DNA from: an uncultured Arachnia sp.
Lineage (GTDB): Bacteria > Actinomycetota > Actinomycetes > Propionibacteriales > Propionibacteriaceae
Assembly: GCA_947493995.1 (NCBI GenBank)
Contig: CANLTJ010000001.1
Span: forward strand, 248,001-312,000
Reading direction: 5' to 3'
DNA: 64,000 nt
Shown one piece after another: positions 54,057 through 62,582 of the stretch. A program made the position numbers and the translations under genes. The first letter of the stretch is position 1. Each line of letters opens with the position of its first letter. The notes beneath the pieces were generated by a model. That model ran no database searches. It worked only from the letters and a program-made list of their open reading frames with translations, and was not told where the DNA came from.

Positions 54057-55213
54057 GTTATCCAGCCCCCGCCGTGCCATGGTGGATCGTCGCGCGTCGC
54101 GAGATCATGGCCAAACTGACCCAGAAGGGTTTCTGGATCTCGACGGTGGTCGTGATCCTGATGCTCGTCGCGGGTTTCTTCTTCACGTTTCTGTTTGCCT
54201 CGTCCCAGGATGAGATGACGATCGCGGTCACCGACGACGCCGGCGCCCAAGTGGTGGGGATCGCCGCGGATTCAAGCGGTCGCGATATCGGTACCTTGAC
54301 CATGGATGAACCAGACGTCGAGGCCGCTGTCGAGAACGGTGACGTCGACGCGGGTCTCGTGCAGACGGATGCTGGCTGGGATCTGGTGGTGGACAGCATT
54401 GAAACCAATGTGGGTGACGTCCAACAGGCGGTGTCCACCTACATGACTCGCACCAACGCCGCTGCCCTGGGAATCGACCCGGCAGCACTACGGGAGGGAG
54501 CGAGCGTTGAGCTCCGATTGACTGGCGAGCAGCTGGAGCAGGACGCCGCCATCGCACTGGTTACCGGGCTCATTTTTTCGGTGCTCTTTTTCATGTCCGC
54601 CCTCACCTACGGCCTGCAGATTGCGCAGAGCGTGGTGGAGGAGAAGGAGTCACGCATCGTCGAGATCCTCACCGCTGCCGTGCCCACGCGCCACCTGCTC
54701 ATCGGGAAGGTATTGGGCAACACGATCATGGCCATGGGGCAGCTGCTGGTATTCCTCATCGTGGGCGTCATCGGTGTTTCGGTGACGGAGTTCGGCCAGT
54801 TCCTCCCGCTTCTGGCGCCCAACATTGGCTGGTTCGTCGTGTTCTTCCTGGTGGGCTTCGCCGCTCTCAGCTGCCTCTGGGCCGCGGCCGGTGCCATGGC
54901 CACACGCGTGCAGGACATCAACAACACCACAATGCCGCTGACGTTCATCCTGATGGGCGTGTACTTCGCTGGTTTCCTCGCTCGCGGAACGGCGGCACAG
55001 GTGTTGAGCTATGTTCCCATTGCTTCGAGCGTCGTCATGCCCCAGCGCCTCTTGGCCGGTGAGTCGACGTGGATCGACGCACTTATTGCCTTGGTTCTAT
55101 GCGTCGCTTTCATGGGCGTGGCCATCTGGGTGGGTGAAAGGATCTATCGCCGCGGCATCCTCAAGACCTCCGGCATCCTCGGACTGAAGGAGGCCTTCAG
55201 CCGAGCGAGCTAA
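54053..55213 (+). CDS. ABC-2 type transporter permease (NatB-like)
   Basis: 386 residues: one N-terminal membrane helix (about 23-45), a large extracytoplasmic domain (about 50-165) and five further helices, the topology of NatB/YhaP-like export permeases. The motif VVEEKESRIVEILTAAVPTRHLLIGKVLG is characteristic. Together with the ATPase it forms an exporter for an unknown substrate, possibly a toxic peptide or drug, given the neighbouring two-component system. A terminator follows 31 bp after the stop. Confidence 0.9.
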   Translation: MSYPAPAVPWWIVARREIMAKLTQKGFWISTVVVILMLVAGFFFTFLFASSQDEMTIAVTDDAGAQVVGIAADSSGRDIGTLTMDEPDVEAAVENGDVDAGLVQTDAGWDLVVDSIETNVGDVQQAVSTYMTRTNAAALGIDPAALREGASVELRLTGEQLEQDAAIALVTGLIFSVLFFMSALTYGLQIAQSVVEEKESRIVEILTAAVPTRHLLIGKVLGNTIMAMGQLLVFLIVGVIGVSVTEFGQFLPLLAPNIGWFVVFFLVGFAALSCLWAAAGAMATRVQDINNTTMPLTFILMGVYFAGFLARGTAAQVLSYVPIASSVVMPQRLLAGESTWIDALIALVLCVAFMGVAIWVGERIYRRGILKTSGILGLKEAFSRAS

Positions 55214-55243
55214 CGTACGGCGGAAGCCCTGGTAGTCGTTAAG

Positions 55244-55280
55244 AACGCCCGTCCATCATCGTGGACCGGCGTTTTCGTTT
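55244..55280 (+). terminator. Rho-independent terminator after the ABC transporter operon
   Basis: The stem is AACGCC-c-GTCCA paired with TGGAC-c-GGCGTT (one C-C mismatch, 6-nt loop), followed by TTTCGTTT. It lies 31 bp downstream of the permease stop. Confidence 0.8.
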
Positions 55281-55324
55281 GGTGTCGACTCTGGAAGATC
55301 CGGTGAGGGATCTGCGACGCTCCC

Positions 55325-55520
55325 GAAGAACGCGGCGGAGCCGCTTGTTCTTCGGAACAGAAAGTCGCGCGAGCGAAGCGAGCTCTTGCCGGGGCGAGCG
55401 GAGCGAGCCCTAAGAACGCGGCGGAGCCGCCTGTTCTTCGGAACAGACGATCGCGCGAGCGAAGCGAGTTCGTACCGGGTCGTCGTCCCGGTGGGGGTTC
55501 ACGGGGGCAGAGCCCCCGTG
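55325..55520. repeat. REP-like palindromic repeat block: two 57-bp units plus satellites
   Basis: Two units (55326-55382 and 55412-55468, 86-bp period) differ at only 4 of 57 positions by eye. Each holds a hairpin AAGAAC-GCGGC-gga-GCCGC-nt-GTTCTT followed by CGGAACAGA and the motif GCGAGCGAAGCGAG. A related GCGAGCGGAGCGAGC lies between them (55395-55409). The block ends with a perfect 9-bp hairpin CACGGGGGC-aga-GCCCCCGTG (55500-55520), which begins 3 bp beyond the ctaF stop and may also end the ctaCDF transcript. No protein is encoded here. It fills most of the gap 55214-55523. Confidence 0.8.
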
Positions 55521-55523
55521 TAC

Positions 55524-55922
55524 TCAATGCTGGTAGTCGCCCCGGTAGAACTCCAGGACCCAGCCGGACACGGCCCAGATACCGATTCCCAGTCCCAGGA
55601 TGGTAATCCACGCCTGCTCCACGCCCGGGCCGAGGAAGATCAGCGTTACGACGGCTGCGGACACGAATGGCCACATGCTGTGGGGTGGGAAGAAGCCCAC
55701 CTCCCCGGCCGCCTCGTAGACCTCGGCATCTCGACGGTCCTCTGGCCGGGCGTCGAAACCACGTGCTGTGATTGTGAGGTAGACGGCGATGAGCAAACCC
55801 AGGAGACCGGCAAAGCCCAGAACGAAGGTACCTGCGATCTCCCGAGCCATCAGCCAGTAGATCGGCGTCACCACACCGAAGAAGATCGCGATGAATACGA
55901 AGATGTATCGTTCCGGCTTCAT
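55524..55922 (-). CDS. ctaF: Cytochrome c oxidase subunit IV (actinobacterial CtaF)
   Basis: 132-residue subunit with four membrane helices (about 5-25, 30-50, 84-101 and 105-124) and a conserved extramembrane loop ([23 protein letters not shown]). It is characteristic of actinobacterial aa3 oxidases. The ATG overlaps the ctaD stop (ATGA). It is the last gene of ctaC-ctaD-ctaF. Confidence 0.94.
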   Translation of the reverse strand: MKPERYIFVFIAIFFGVVTPIYWLMAREIAGTFVLGFAGLLGLLIAVYLTITARGFDARPEDRRDAEVYEAAGEVGFFPPHSMWPFVSAAVVTLIFLGPGVEQAWITILGLGIGIWAVSGWVLEFYRGDYQH

Positions 55923-57652
55923 GAGTGCTGACCTCCCACCAGCTCGGACTCATCGTTCCCGTCCTCGTCCACCAACTCCGCGAACTCCGCCTCGTCCTCT
56001 TCAGCCAGATCGGGGTGTGCAAGGTCGAAGGCGGGGTGCATCGAGCGGATCCTCGGCAGGGACGTGAAATTGTGCCGCGGCGGCGGGCAGGAGGTGGCCC
56101 ATTCCAGCGATCGGCCCCAGCCCCACGGGTCGTTGACCTCGACCTTGGGTGACTTGCGGGTAATCCAGGCATTCCACAAGAAGGGAAGCATGGAAGCACC
56201 CAGCAGGAAGGCGCCGAACGTGGACACTTGGTTGAGGACCGTGAACCCCTCGTCAGCGGCGTAATCGGCGTAGCGACGTGGCATGCCCTCTGCACCCAAC
56301 CAGTGCTGCACGAGGAAAGTGATCTGGAAACCGAAGAACAGCATCCAGAAGTGGATCTTGCCCCATGTCTCGTTCAGCATCTTGCCTGTGAGCTTCGGCC
56401 ACCAGTAGTAGAACCCGGCGAACATGGCGAAGACGACCGTACCGAAGACGGTGTAGTGGAAGTGCGCAACGACGAAGTAGGTGTCCGTCACGTGGAAGTC
56501 CAGCGCAGGTGCGGCCAGGATGATGCCGGTCAGGCCACCGAACAGAAACGTGACGAGGAAGCCGAGAGCAAACAGCATGGAGGAGTTCAGAGTCAGTGAT
56601 CCTCGCCAGATCGTTCCGATCCAGTTGAAGAACTTCACCCCCGTCGGGACGGCGATGAGGAACGACATGAAGGAGAAGAACGGCAGGCTCACCGCGCCCG
56701 TCGAGAACATGTGGTGCGCCCACACGGAAGCTGACAGGGCACCGATTGCGAGCGTGGCGAACACCAGACCGTAGTAGCCGAAGACGGGCTTGCGGCTGAA
56801 GACGCTGAGCACCTCGGTGATGATGCCGAAGAACGGTAACGCGATGACGTAGACCTCGGGGTGGCCAAAGAACCAGAAGAGGTGCTGCCACAGCACCGCA
56901 CCCGAGTTGCTGGCGTCGAAAATCTGGCTTCCCAGGACCCGGTCGGATCCGAGAACCAGCAGACCCGCGGCGAGCACGGGGAAGGAGATCAGTACCAGCA
57001 TCGACGTCACGAGGATGTTCCACGTGAAGATGGGCATCCGGAACATCGTCAGACCGGGTGCGCGCATCGCAATGATGGTGGTGGTGAAGTTGACCGCGCC
57101 GAGAATGGTCGAGAAGCCCAGAATGTAGAGACCCATCACCCACATGTTGGAGCCGAACCCCGGGGAGTTGATGGCGTTGCTCAGCGGGGCGTACGCGAAC
57201 CAACCGAAGCTGGCCGCGCCGCCCGGCATGAGGAAGCCCGCGCATGCCAAGAGCGAGCCGAAGACGTAGAGCCAGTAGCTGAACGCGTTGAGCCGCGGGA
57301 AGGCGACGTCAGGTGCCCCGATCTGCAGCGGAATCATGGCGTTGGCGAAGCCCGCGAACAATGGCGTGGCGAACATCAGCAGCATGATCGTGCCGTGCAT
57401 GGTGAAGAACTGGTTGTAGGTCTCAAAGTTGAGCAACTGCATGCCCGGATTGGCGAGCTCAGCGCGAATGAACAGCGCCAGCACTCCGCCGAACATGAAG
57501 AAGATGATGGACGTGAAGAGGTACATGTTGCCGATGACCTTGTGGTCAGTCGTCGTCAGGTACCCCACCACCTTGGTGCCGAGAGACGTCCCTGCGCGTG
57601 GCGTGGACCGAACCTCGCTCTGGGTGCTCACTCGAGCTGCTTGTGTGCTCAC
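55919..57652 (-). CDS. ctaD: Cytochrome c oxidase subunit I
   Basis: 577-residue heme-copper oxidase core subunit with 12 membrane helices. Conserved blocks are [13 protein letters not shown] (low-spin heme ligand), [22 protein letters not shown] (Cu-B His and cross-linked Tyr), WAHHMFSTG, and HFHYTVFG carrying the heme a3 and heme a ligands. The GTG at 57652 overlaps the ctaC stop (GTGA). An acidic C-terminal tail ([20 protein letters not shown]) is notable and probably cytoplasmic. Confidence 0.97.
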   Translation of the reverse strand: MSTQAARVSTQSEVRSTPRAGTSLGTKVVGYLTTTDHKVIGNMYLFTSIIFFMFGGVLALFIRAELANPGMQLLNFETYNQFFTMHGTIMLLMFATPLFAGFANAMIPLQIGAPDVAFPRLNAFSYWLYVFGSLLACAGFLMPGGAASFGWFAYAPLSNAINSPGFGSNMWVMGLYILGFSTILGAVNFTTTIIAMRAPGLTMFRMPIFTWNILVTSMLVLISFPVLAAGLLVLGSDRVLGSQIFDASNSGAVLWQHLFWFFGHPEVYVIALPFFGIITEVLSVFSRKPVFGYYGLVFATLAIGALSASVWAHHMFSTGAVSLPFFSFMSFLIAVPTGVKFFNWIGTIWRGSLTLNSSMLFALGFLVTFLFGGLTGIILAAPALDFHVTDTYFVVAHFHYTVFGTVVFAMFAGFYYWWPKLTGKMLNETWGKIHFWMLFFGFQITFLVQHWLGAEGMPRRYADYAADEGFTVLNQVSTFGAFLLGASMLPFLWNAWITRKSPKVEVNDPWGWGRSLEWATSCPPPRHNFTSLPRIRSMHPAFDLAHPDLAEEDEAEFAELVDEDGNDESELVGGQHS

Positions 57653-58515
57653 GACTGTTCCTCCTGCTGCTGGAAGCTGGGCACCAGCTCACCCGATGTT
57701 TCAGGGATCGTCACTTCGAAGTCCTTCCCCGCGTCTGCCAACTGCCTGACCCTGGCGTTGTAATCGGCTTCTGAAACCACATGCACGTTGAACACCATTT
57801 GCGAGTGATAGGTGCCGCACAGCTCGGCGCATTTGCCTTCGTAGACGCCGATGCGGTTGGGGGTGACGTCAAAGGAGTTGGGGTGGCCCGGCACCACATC
57901 CATCTTGAAGTAGAAGCTCGGGATCCAGAATGAGTGGATGACGTCCGCAGAGTTCAGGTTGAAACGCACCCTCTTGTCGACGGGGAGGTAAAGATCCGGG
58001 ATGACCTCCGGCGTGCCGCCGTCGTTGGCGTTCGTGCCGATGTCCGGGTTGTCCTCCTCCATGTAGTTGAAGGTCCAGGACCACTTCTGGGCGATCACGC
58101 CGATGGTGGTGTCGGGCTCCGCGTCCTGATCCAGAAGGTTGTCGTGCGCTTGGACGGTGTAGAAGAACAGCACGCCAATGATGAGGAACGGCACCAGGGT
58201 GTACAGCAACTCCAGCGGGAGGTGGTACTTGGTCTGTCGTGGCGCCGGGGGGTCACCGTCGCGTCGCCGGTAGCGGATCACCGACCAACCGATGAGACCC
58301 CAGACGAGCCCCCCCACCACGAAGGACGCCACCCACGCGCCAATCCACAGATTGCCCATGTTGGGTGCTTCCTCGGAGGCCGCCACAGGAAGACCCAGGC
58401 GGGCCCCCTGACCTGCGCAGCCCGTGAGGGTCACCAGCGCCAGTGCTGAGACCGCAGCCGCCGTCCGGCGTCGGAGATGGCCCCGCCGAGACCTGCCCGC
58501 TACTTCCACACTCAC
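57649..58515 (-). CDS. ctaC: Cytochrome c oxidase subunit II, lipoprotein
   Basis: 288-residue subunit. A lipoprotein signal with lipobox LTGC is followed by two membrane helices and a periplasmic-side cupredoxin domain. The Cu-A ligands are in [12 protein letters not shown], with the first His in [10 protein letters not shown]. It receives electrons from QcrC. The frame is open upstream, but GTG 58515 is preceded by AAAGG at 7 nt and gives a normal lipoprotein signal. It heads the ctaC-ctaD-ctaF operon. Confidence 0.95.
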   Translation of the reverse strand: MSVEVAGRSRRGHLRRRTAAAVSALALVTLTGCAGQGARLGLPVAASEEAPNMGNLWIGAWVASFVVGGLVWGLIGWSVIRYRRRDGDPPAPRQTKYHLPLELLYTLVPFLIIGVLFFYTVQAHDNLLDQDAEPDTTIGVIAQKWSWTFNYMEEDNPDIGTNANDGGTPEVIPDLYLPVDKRVRFNLNSADVIHSFWIPSFYFKMDVVPGHPNSFDVTPNRIGVYEGKCAELCGTYHSQMVFNVHVVSEADYNARVRQLADAGKDFEVTIPETSGELVPSFQQQEEQS

Positions 58516-58593
58516 CAGATGCCTTTCGTCGAGCGCCAACGCAACATTTTCATGATCGCGACAGGTTGTCACTGATGAAGCCTACGATAACGC

Positions 58594-58635
58594 AAAAGGC
58601 CACCACGCGGCACTCTCATACCAGACGTGGTGGCC
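58594..58635 (-). terminator. Rho-independent terminator of the pspA-erpA transcript
   Basis: Read on the minus strand, a perfect 10-bp stem GGCCACCACG / CGTGGTGGCC (58635-58626 and 58607-58598) with an 18-nt loop is followed by TTTTGCG. It lies 31 bp past the erpA stop and before the ctaC start. Confidence 0.85.
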
Positions 58636-58666
58636 CCAGCTCTCAGCGGGTCCGGTCAGGACTCGC

Positions 58667-59014
58667 TCAGTGGAACGAATCCCCGCAGGCGCACGAGCCG
58701 CCAGCGTTGGGATTGTCGATGGTGAATCCCTGCTTCTCGATGGTGTCGGCGAAGTCGATGCTGGCGCCGCTCAGGTACGGACCACTCATCTTGTCCGTCA
58801 CCACCTTGACGCCGTCGTAGTCGTTGACGATGTCGCCATCGAGGTCGCGATCATCGAAGTACAGCTGGTAGCGCAGACCGGAACACCCTCCGGGCTGCAC
58901 GGCGATGCGCAGGCGCAGATCATCGCGTCCTTCGCCCTCCAACAGGGCGCGCACCTTGTCCACGGCAACATCGGTCAGGATGACGCCGGAGGTTGTGGTT
59001 TGTGTGTCGGTCAC
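58667..59014 (-). CDS. erpA: Iron-sulfur cluster insertion protein (ErpA/HesB-IscA family)
   Basis: 115-residue A-type carrier that hands Fe-S clusters to target proteins. The three conserved cysteines are in AVQPGGCSGLRY and GSCACGDSF, with the family stretch GASIDFADTIEKQGFTIDNPNA. GTG 59014 has GGGAG 6 nt upstream and matches homologue length; an ATG 12 nt before it is an alternative. It lies downstream of the glycerate-kinase-like gene, as in mycobacteria, and may help supply the Rieske and other Fe-S proteins nearby (inference). Confidence 0.92.
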   Translation of the reverse strand: MTDTQTTTSGVILTDVAVDKVRALLEGEGRDDLRLRIAVQPGGCSGLRYQLYFDDRDLDGDIVNDYDGVKVVTDKMSGPYLSGASIDFADTIEKQGFTIDNPNAGGSCACGDSFH

Positions 59015-59111
59015 GATGGCTCCCATGCGAATGAAGTGGAAACTGGAATGTCTCACCGTCAGTTTACGCCGCTTCACCGCCGCACCGAAATGACGACCCA
59101 CCGCCGGACGC

Positions 59112-60011
59112 TCACCAGGTCCAGGACACCGCCACCCTGTCAGCCACCTGCGCCAGCTGTGCAGGACTGGGGTGGTCATCACCGAGGCCGTCGAGGATGG
59201 CATGCGCGGACTCAATCCCCGCGACGCGCAACTCCCGGGCCGAGACGAAGTTACGGCCGGCGAGTGCGATGACCGGGCGATTCGTCTCGCTTCCCAACCG
59301 TGCGACCTCCTTCACGACGTCTCCGCCGACGACGTGGAAATCGAGAACCTCGGTACCCGTTACCAACACGTCCGCCCTCAGCGCTGTCTCCCCCATACCG
59401 AAACCGTCCACGAGGACCTCGATGCCGGACTGCACACGAGCGCCGAACGCCATCGCGATGGCAGCGGCACCGTCGGCAGCTCCGCTCCCGGGAGCGGTGC
59501 CATCCATGTTCACGGACGCCAGCCAGGTCGAGACCGCGTCGTTGGCGGCGAGCGTGTCGGCGAGATCCGACCCGTCCTCGCGGCCACGCTCTGCCACCCT
59601 GCCCGACAGACCGGTGAGCGTCATCGTCTGTTCCCCGGTTCTCACGACGGCCACCAGGTCCCTGTGAGTGAGTGCGTCGGCCACATCTGCAATCTGTGAC
59701 GGCGGTACGGCGGTCAGCTCGCTCCACGCTAAGGGGGTGAGATCAGTCAAATCGATCAGGAGGCTCGACGACTCACCCGGGTCTGCATCCCCGGATGACA
59801 GTTCCATGAGCATCTGCTGAATGCTGCCGGGACGCAACAGGGCAATACCGGGATCGACGTCCTTCAGGGCCGCAGCGAACCACCGTCCCCCATCAGCGAG
59901 TGGGACCACCGCCACGTCTGCACCCCTGTCAGCGAATGCCGTGGCAATCACCTCGGATGCTTCACGGGGGCCCAACCCCGCCATGGCATCAGCGGCGACG
60001 AGTACCCTCAA
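59112..60011 (-). CDS. Short glycerate-kinase-like protein (possibly degenerate)
   Basis: 299 residues, compared with roughly 370 in typical glycerate 2-kinases. It keeps a kinase-like N-terminus (VLVAADAMAGLGPREASEVIATAF, VVPLADGG) and the motif PGSGAADGAAAIAMAFGARVQSGI, but the usual early S-F-K-G block is replaced by AMAG. Catalysis is therefore uncertain. A related protein lies beside erpA in mycobacteria. The TTG at 60011 overlaps the pspAA stop (TTGA), so translation is coupled to the PspA genes. An envelope-stress role by association is speculative. Confidence 0.7.
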   Translation of the reverse strand: MRVLVAADAMAGLGPREASEVIATAFADRGADVAVVPLADGGRWFAAALKDVDPGIALLRPGSIQQMLMELSSGDADPGESSSLLIDLTDLTPLAWSELTAVPPSQIADVADALTHRDLVAVVRTGEQTMTLTGLSGRVAERGREDGSDLADTLAANDAVSTWLASVNMDGTAPGSGAADGAAAIAMAFGARVQSGIEVLVDGFGMGETALRADVLVTGTEVLDFHVVGGDVVKEVARLGSETNRPVIALAGRNFVSARELRVAGIESAHAILDGLGDDHPSPAQLAQVADRVAVSWTW

Positions 60012-60325
60012 GCGCGGATGTCCCCATCCTGTTCGAGGTCGGGGATGAGCCCGTAGAACTCCTGCGTCGCATCCAGCAGGGCACGGACCTCCTCGACGGT
60101 GGCGTCCACATCGGGGAGCACAAGATCCGATTCGACGATCACGTCGTCCGGCACGGGTGTGCCAGCAGCCCGGACTCCGGCCACCAGCTTCTCCAGCGCA
60201 GTCCGCAGAGCGTCCTGATCACCGGAGGCGACGGAGTTCTCCACGGCTTCGTCGATCTCCCCGAGGGAGACGAGCTGTTCGGGTTCCATGGACCACTGTC
60301 CCAGTCCCATGATGCGGATGATCAT
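60008..60325 (-). CDS. pspAA: PspA-associated protein PspAA
   Basis: 105-residue acidic protein starting MIIRIMGLGQWSME, characteristic of the PspAA family found next to pspA in actinobacteria and other phyla. The ATG overlaps the pspA stop and its own stop overlaps the next gene, so all three are translationally linked. It is thought to work with PspA in membrane-stress control. Confidence 0.88.
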   Translation of the reverse strand: MIIRIMGLGQWSMEPEQLVSLGEIDEAVENSVASGDQDALRTALEKLVAGVRAAGTPVPDDVIVESDLVLPDVDATVEEVRALLDATQEFYGLIPDLEQDGDIRA

Positions 60326-61110
60326 GCCTGGCCCTCCTTCTGTGTCGCACTCGACTCGGCTGCGTCCGATTCCCCGGGCGCATCGATCTGCGCGGTGGTC
60401 GCAGCTCCACCGGTCAGCTGGGCACGCATGGCCGCGAGCTCGTTCTCCACCGACGAATCGGAAGCGAGTGCGTCCAGCTCCCGGGTGATGTCATCCTTCG
60501 CATAGCCCGACGGATCCTCGAGGGCGCCGGAGGCGAGCAGTTCATCGACCGCCCCCGCACGCGCCTGCAACTGCATCGTCTTGTCCTCCGCGCGCTGGAT
60601 CGCCAGACCGACGTCGCCCATCTCCTCAGAGATCCCGGAGAAGGCCTCGTTGATGCGCGTCTGGGCCTCAGCAGCCGAGTAGGTGGCCTTGATGGTCTCC
60701 TTGCGCGTCCGGAAGGCGTCCACTTTCGCTTGGAGGCGGGTGCTGGCACGAACCAGCTTCTCCTCCTCTCCCTGGAGTTGTGCATGCTGGGTTTGCAGGT
60801 CGCCCAGTTGCTGCTGCAGGCCGGCCTTGCGTGTGAGCGCCTCCCGGGCGAGATCCTCGCGGTTGGCCTCCAGAGCACGCTGCGCTGCGGCCTGGAGCTT
60901 CTCGATCTCACCATTCATCTGTTGCGCCTGGAGCTCCACCCGCTTTCGGCTGGTGGCGACGTCTGCAACGCCTCTGCGCACCTTCCTGAGAAGGTCCAGC
61001 TGACGCTCGTAGGAGTAGTCGAGCGTCTCCCTGGGGTCTTCGTACTTGTCAAGAGCTTTGTTCGCCTTGGTCCTGAACATCAGGGCGATCCGCTCGAAAA
61101 TGCCTGCCAC
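60322..61110 (-). CDS. pspA: PspA/IM30 (ESCRT-III-like) membrane-stress protein
   Basis: 262 residues, almost wholly helical. The amphipathic N-terminal helix (AGIFERIALMFRTKANKALD) binds membranes and long coiled coils (about 25-215) polymerise. A disordered acidic tail ends the protein. PspA protects membrane integrity and proton-motive force. The GTG at 61110 has GGAAGGA upstream. It is the first gene of pspA-pspAA-kinase-like, with erpA 97 bp further. Confidence 0.93.
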   Translation of the reverse strand: MAGIFERIALMFRTKANKALDKYEDPRETLDYSYERQLDLLRKVRRGVADVATSRKRVELQAQQMNGEIEKLQAAAQRALEANREDLAREALTRKAGLQQQLGDLQTQHAQLQGEEEKLVRASTRLQAKVDAFRTRKETIKATYSAAEAQTRINEAFSGISEEMGDVGLAIQRAEDKTMQLQARAGAVDELLASGALEDPSGYAKDDITRELDALASDSSVENELAAMRAQLTGGAATTAQIDAPGESDAAESSATQKEGQA

Positions 61111-61311
61111 GAGTCAGTCCTTCCACAATTCTTTCCGGTGAGCGCCCACGTTACCCGCTCTGGGCGTGCGTCGGGGTGGTCATGACCCTGATGGGACCCT
61201 GAACATGTGCGCTGGTTTACACTCGCAGTGCACGATCCACGATGCAGCCCCCGGCTTGACCGGGCACATTGTGTCCGCACAGGCGGGCACCACTTTGTTT
61301 GGAGGACCCCG

Positions 61312-62013
61312 GTGGGACTGTTTCGCCCCTACGAGCGCAAGGCACCTGAGGCCGCGGATCCGGAGCGGACGGACCAGGTCACCCCTGCTGGCGGCCGTAT
61401 CTCATCTCTCACGCCCAAGGGCGAGAAGCGCGCCGGTTCACGACAGGTGAGTCGTGAACCTGTCTCGACTCCCTCCCCCGCCGACACCACCACCACGCAT
61501 AGCGTTCAGCGTGTTTCCCGGACACCGCAGAAGAAGCAGGGGGCCACCCCCACACGCAAGCAGGCTGAGGCGGAGCGCATGCAGCGCCTGCACCCCAACC
61601 TCAGCAAGGCCGAGCAGCGTCGCGCAGATCGTGAGTCGAAGTACAAGGCGCGCGTGGACATGTGGGACAAGGTCGAATCGTCCCCCGAGCGGACCCTTCT
61701 GCGCGACTACGTTGACGTGCGGTGGACCGTGACCGAGTTCCTGTTGCCCGTGATGTTGCTCCTCATGGCCAGCGTGGTGGCCACCAGTGCCTGGCCCGCC
61801 ATCAGTTTCTACATCGGCTCGGGGCTGTGGCTGATGCTGGGACTGTCCATCATCAACACCGCGATCATGTGGAACGGGTTCAAGAAGGTCCTCGCCCAAC
61901 GAGTCCCGAATGCCTCCAAGCGCGGACTGCTCATGTACATGTTCAACCGGGCCCTCATGATCCGACGTTTCCGTCGACCGGGCCCACGAGTGAAGCGAGG
62001 AGCATCGATCTGA
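61312..62013 (+). CDS. DUF3043 membrane protein
   Basis: 233 residues. A charged, disordered N-terminus is followed by the DUF3043 signature (TRKQAEAERMQRLHPN, then RRADRESKYKARVD), two membrane helices (about 140-160 and 164-185) and a basic tail. The function is unknown; the family is actinobacterial. GTG 61312 has GGAGG 6 nt upstream and is preferred over the upstream ATG 61207, whose frame has no ribosome site. It is divergent from pspA. Confidence 0.87.
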   Translation: MGLFRPYERKAPEAADPERTDQVTPAGGRISSLTPKGEKRAGSRQVSREPVSTPSPADTTTTHSVQRVSRTPQKKQGATPTRKQAEAERMQRLHPNLSKAEQRRADRESKYKARVDMWDKVESSPERTLLRDYVDVRWTVTEFLLPVMLLLMASVVATSAWPAISFYIGSGLWLMLGLSIINTAIMWNGFKKVLAQRVPNASKRGLLMYMFNRALMIRRFRRPGPRVKRGASI

Positions 62014-62219
62014 TGTCGTACTGGTGGAAACCCGGAACCGGCTCCTACTCGATGGAGACTCTGCAGGGCAGAGACCTGTTGCCACGGTTCGACGAGCAGC
62101 AACAGGCCGAGGAGTGGTTGTCGCTCTTCTACAGCGACCTACAGGAATGTGGAGTGGGGGACGTCACCCTCCACGAGGAGGACCGGCTGGTCTACGGACC
62201 AATGTCACTCGACAGCTGA
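62013..62219 (+). CDS. Small conserved-looking protein, function unknown
   Basis: 68 residues starting MSYWWKPGTG. It is aromatic and acidic (DEQQQAEEWLSLFYSDLQECG) and has no membrane segment. The ATG overlaps the DUF3043 stop (TGATG) and AGGAG lies about 10 nt upstream, so it is probably a real coupled gene. The last 28 bp overlap the convergent small membrane protein. Confidence 0.65.
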   Translation: MSYWWKPGTGSYSMETLQGRDLLPRFDEQQQAEEWLSLFYSDLQECGVGDVTLHEEDRLVYGPMSLDS

Positions 62220-62548
62220 GCCTCGCTCACATCTCCGCGGGCCGTTGTTCTTGTGGCCACGAACACGCCGAAACCCGCAGCTGCCAGACCGAGCACCACC
62301 ACCACTGGCGCTGACTGCCGCGCGGCAGCAACCCTCTGCTCGTAGGTCTGTGTCGTGTCGGTGTCCGTCGCCGTGTAACTGGAGTAGCTGCACACGTCCC
62401 CCGGGCTCATCTCCACGCCCCGGCACTGCGTCGACGGCGCCACCCACGTGAGCACACCGGAGGCTGCCAGCACAATGCCCGCCAGCACGAATGCCCACAA
62501 CCCCATGCGTCTCGCCACGGCGGCAAACCTACCCCTGCCAACCCTCAT
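62192..62548 (-). CDS. Small two-helix membrane protein, function unknown
   Basis: 118 residues with two hydrophobic segments (about 15-35 and 80-98) flanking an extracytoplasmic loop that contains two cysteines (QCRGVEMSPGDVCSYSSYT), which may form a disulfide. The ATG at 62548 has GGGAG upstream. The start lies only 34 bp from the divergent pepA GTG. No family is recognised with confidence. Confidence 0.65.
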   Translation of the reverse strand: MRVGRGRFAAVARRMGLWAFVLAGIVLAASGVLTWVAPSTQCRGVEMSPGDVCSYSSYTATDTDTTQTYEQRVAAARQSAPVVVVLGLAAAGFGVFVATRTTARGDVSEAQLSSDIGP

Positions 62549-62582
62549 GACCCAAGCTCCCTGGTTTGAGTAGGGTGGTTGC

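Noticed and set aside
55500..55520. CACGGGGGC-aga-GCCCCCGTG as a classical intrinsic terminator of ctaF
   Set aside because: The stem is perfect but no U tract follows on the minus strand, so I list it with the REP-like block and leave termination as a possibility only.
56253..57245. Long antisense and alternative-frame ORFs across ctaD
   Set aside because: Arg/His-rich composition of a shadow frame. The ctaD frame carries all heme and copper ligands.
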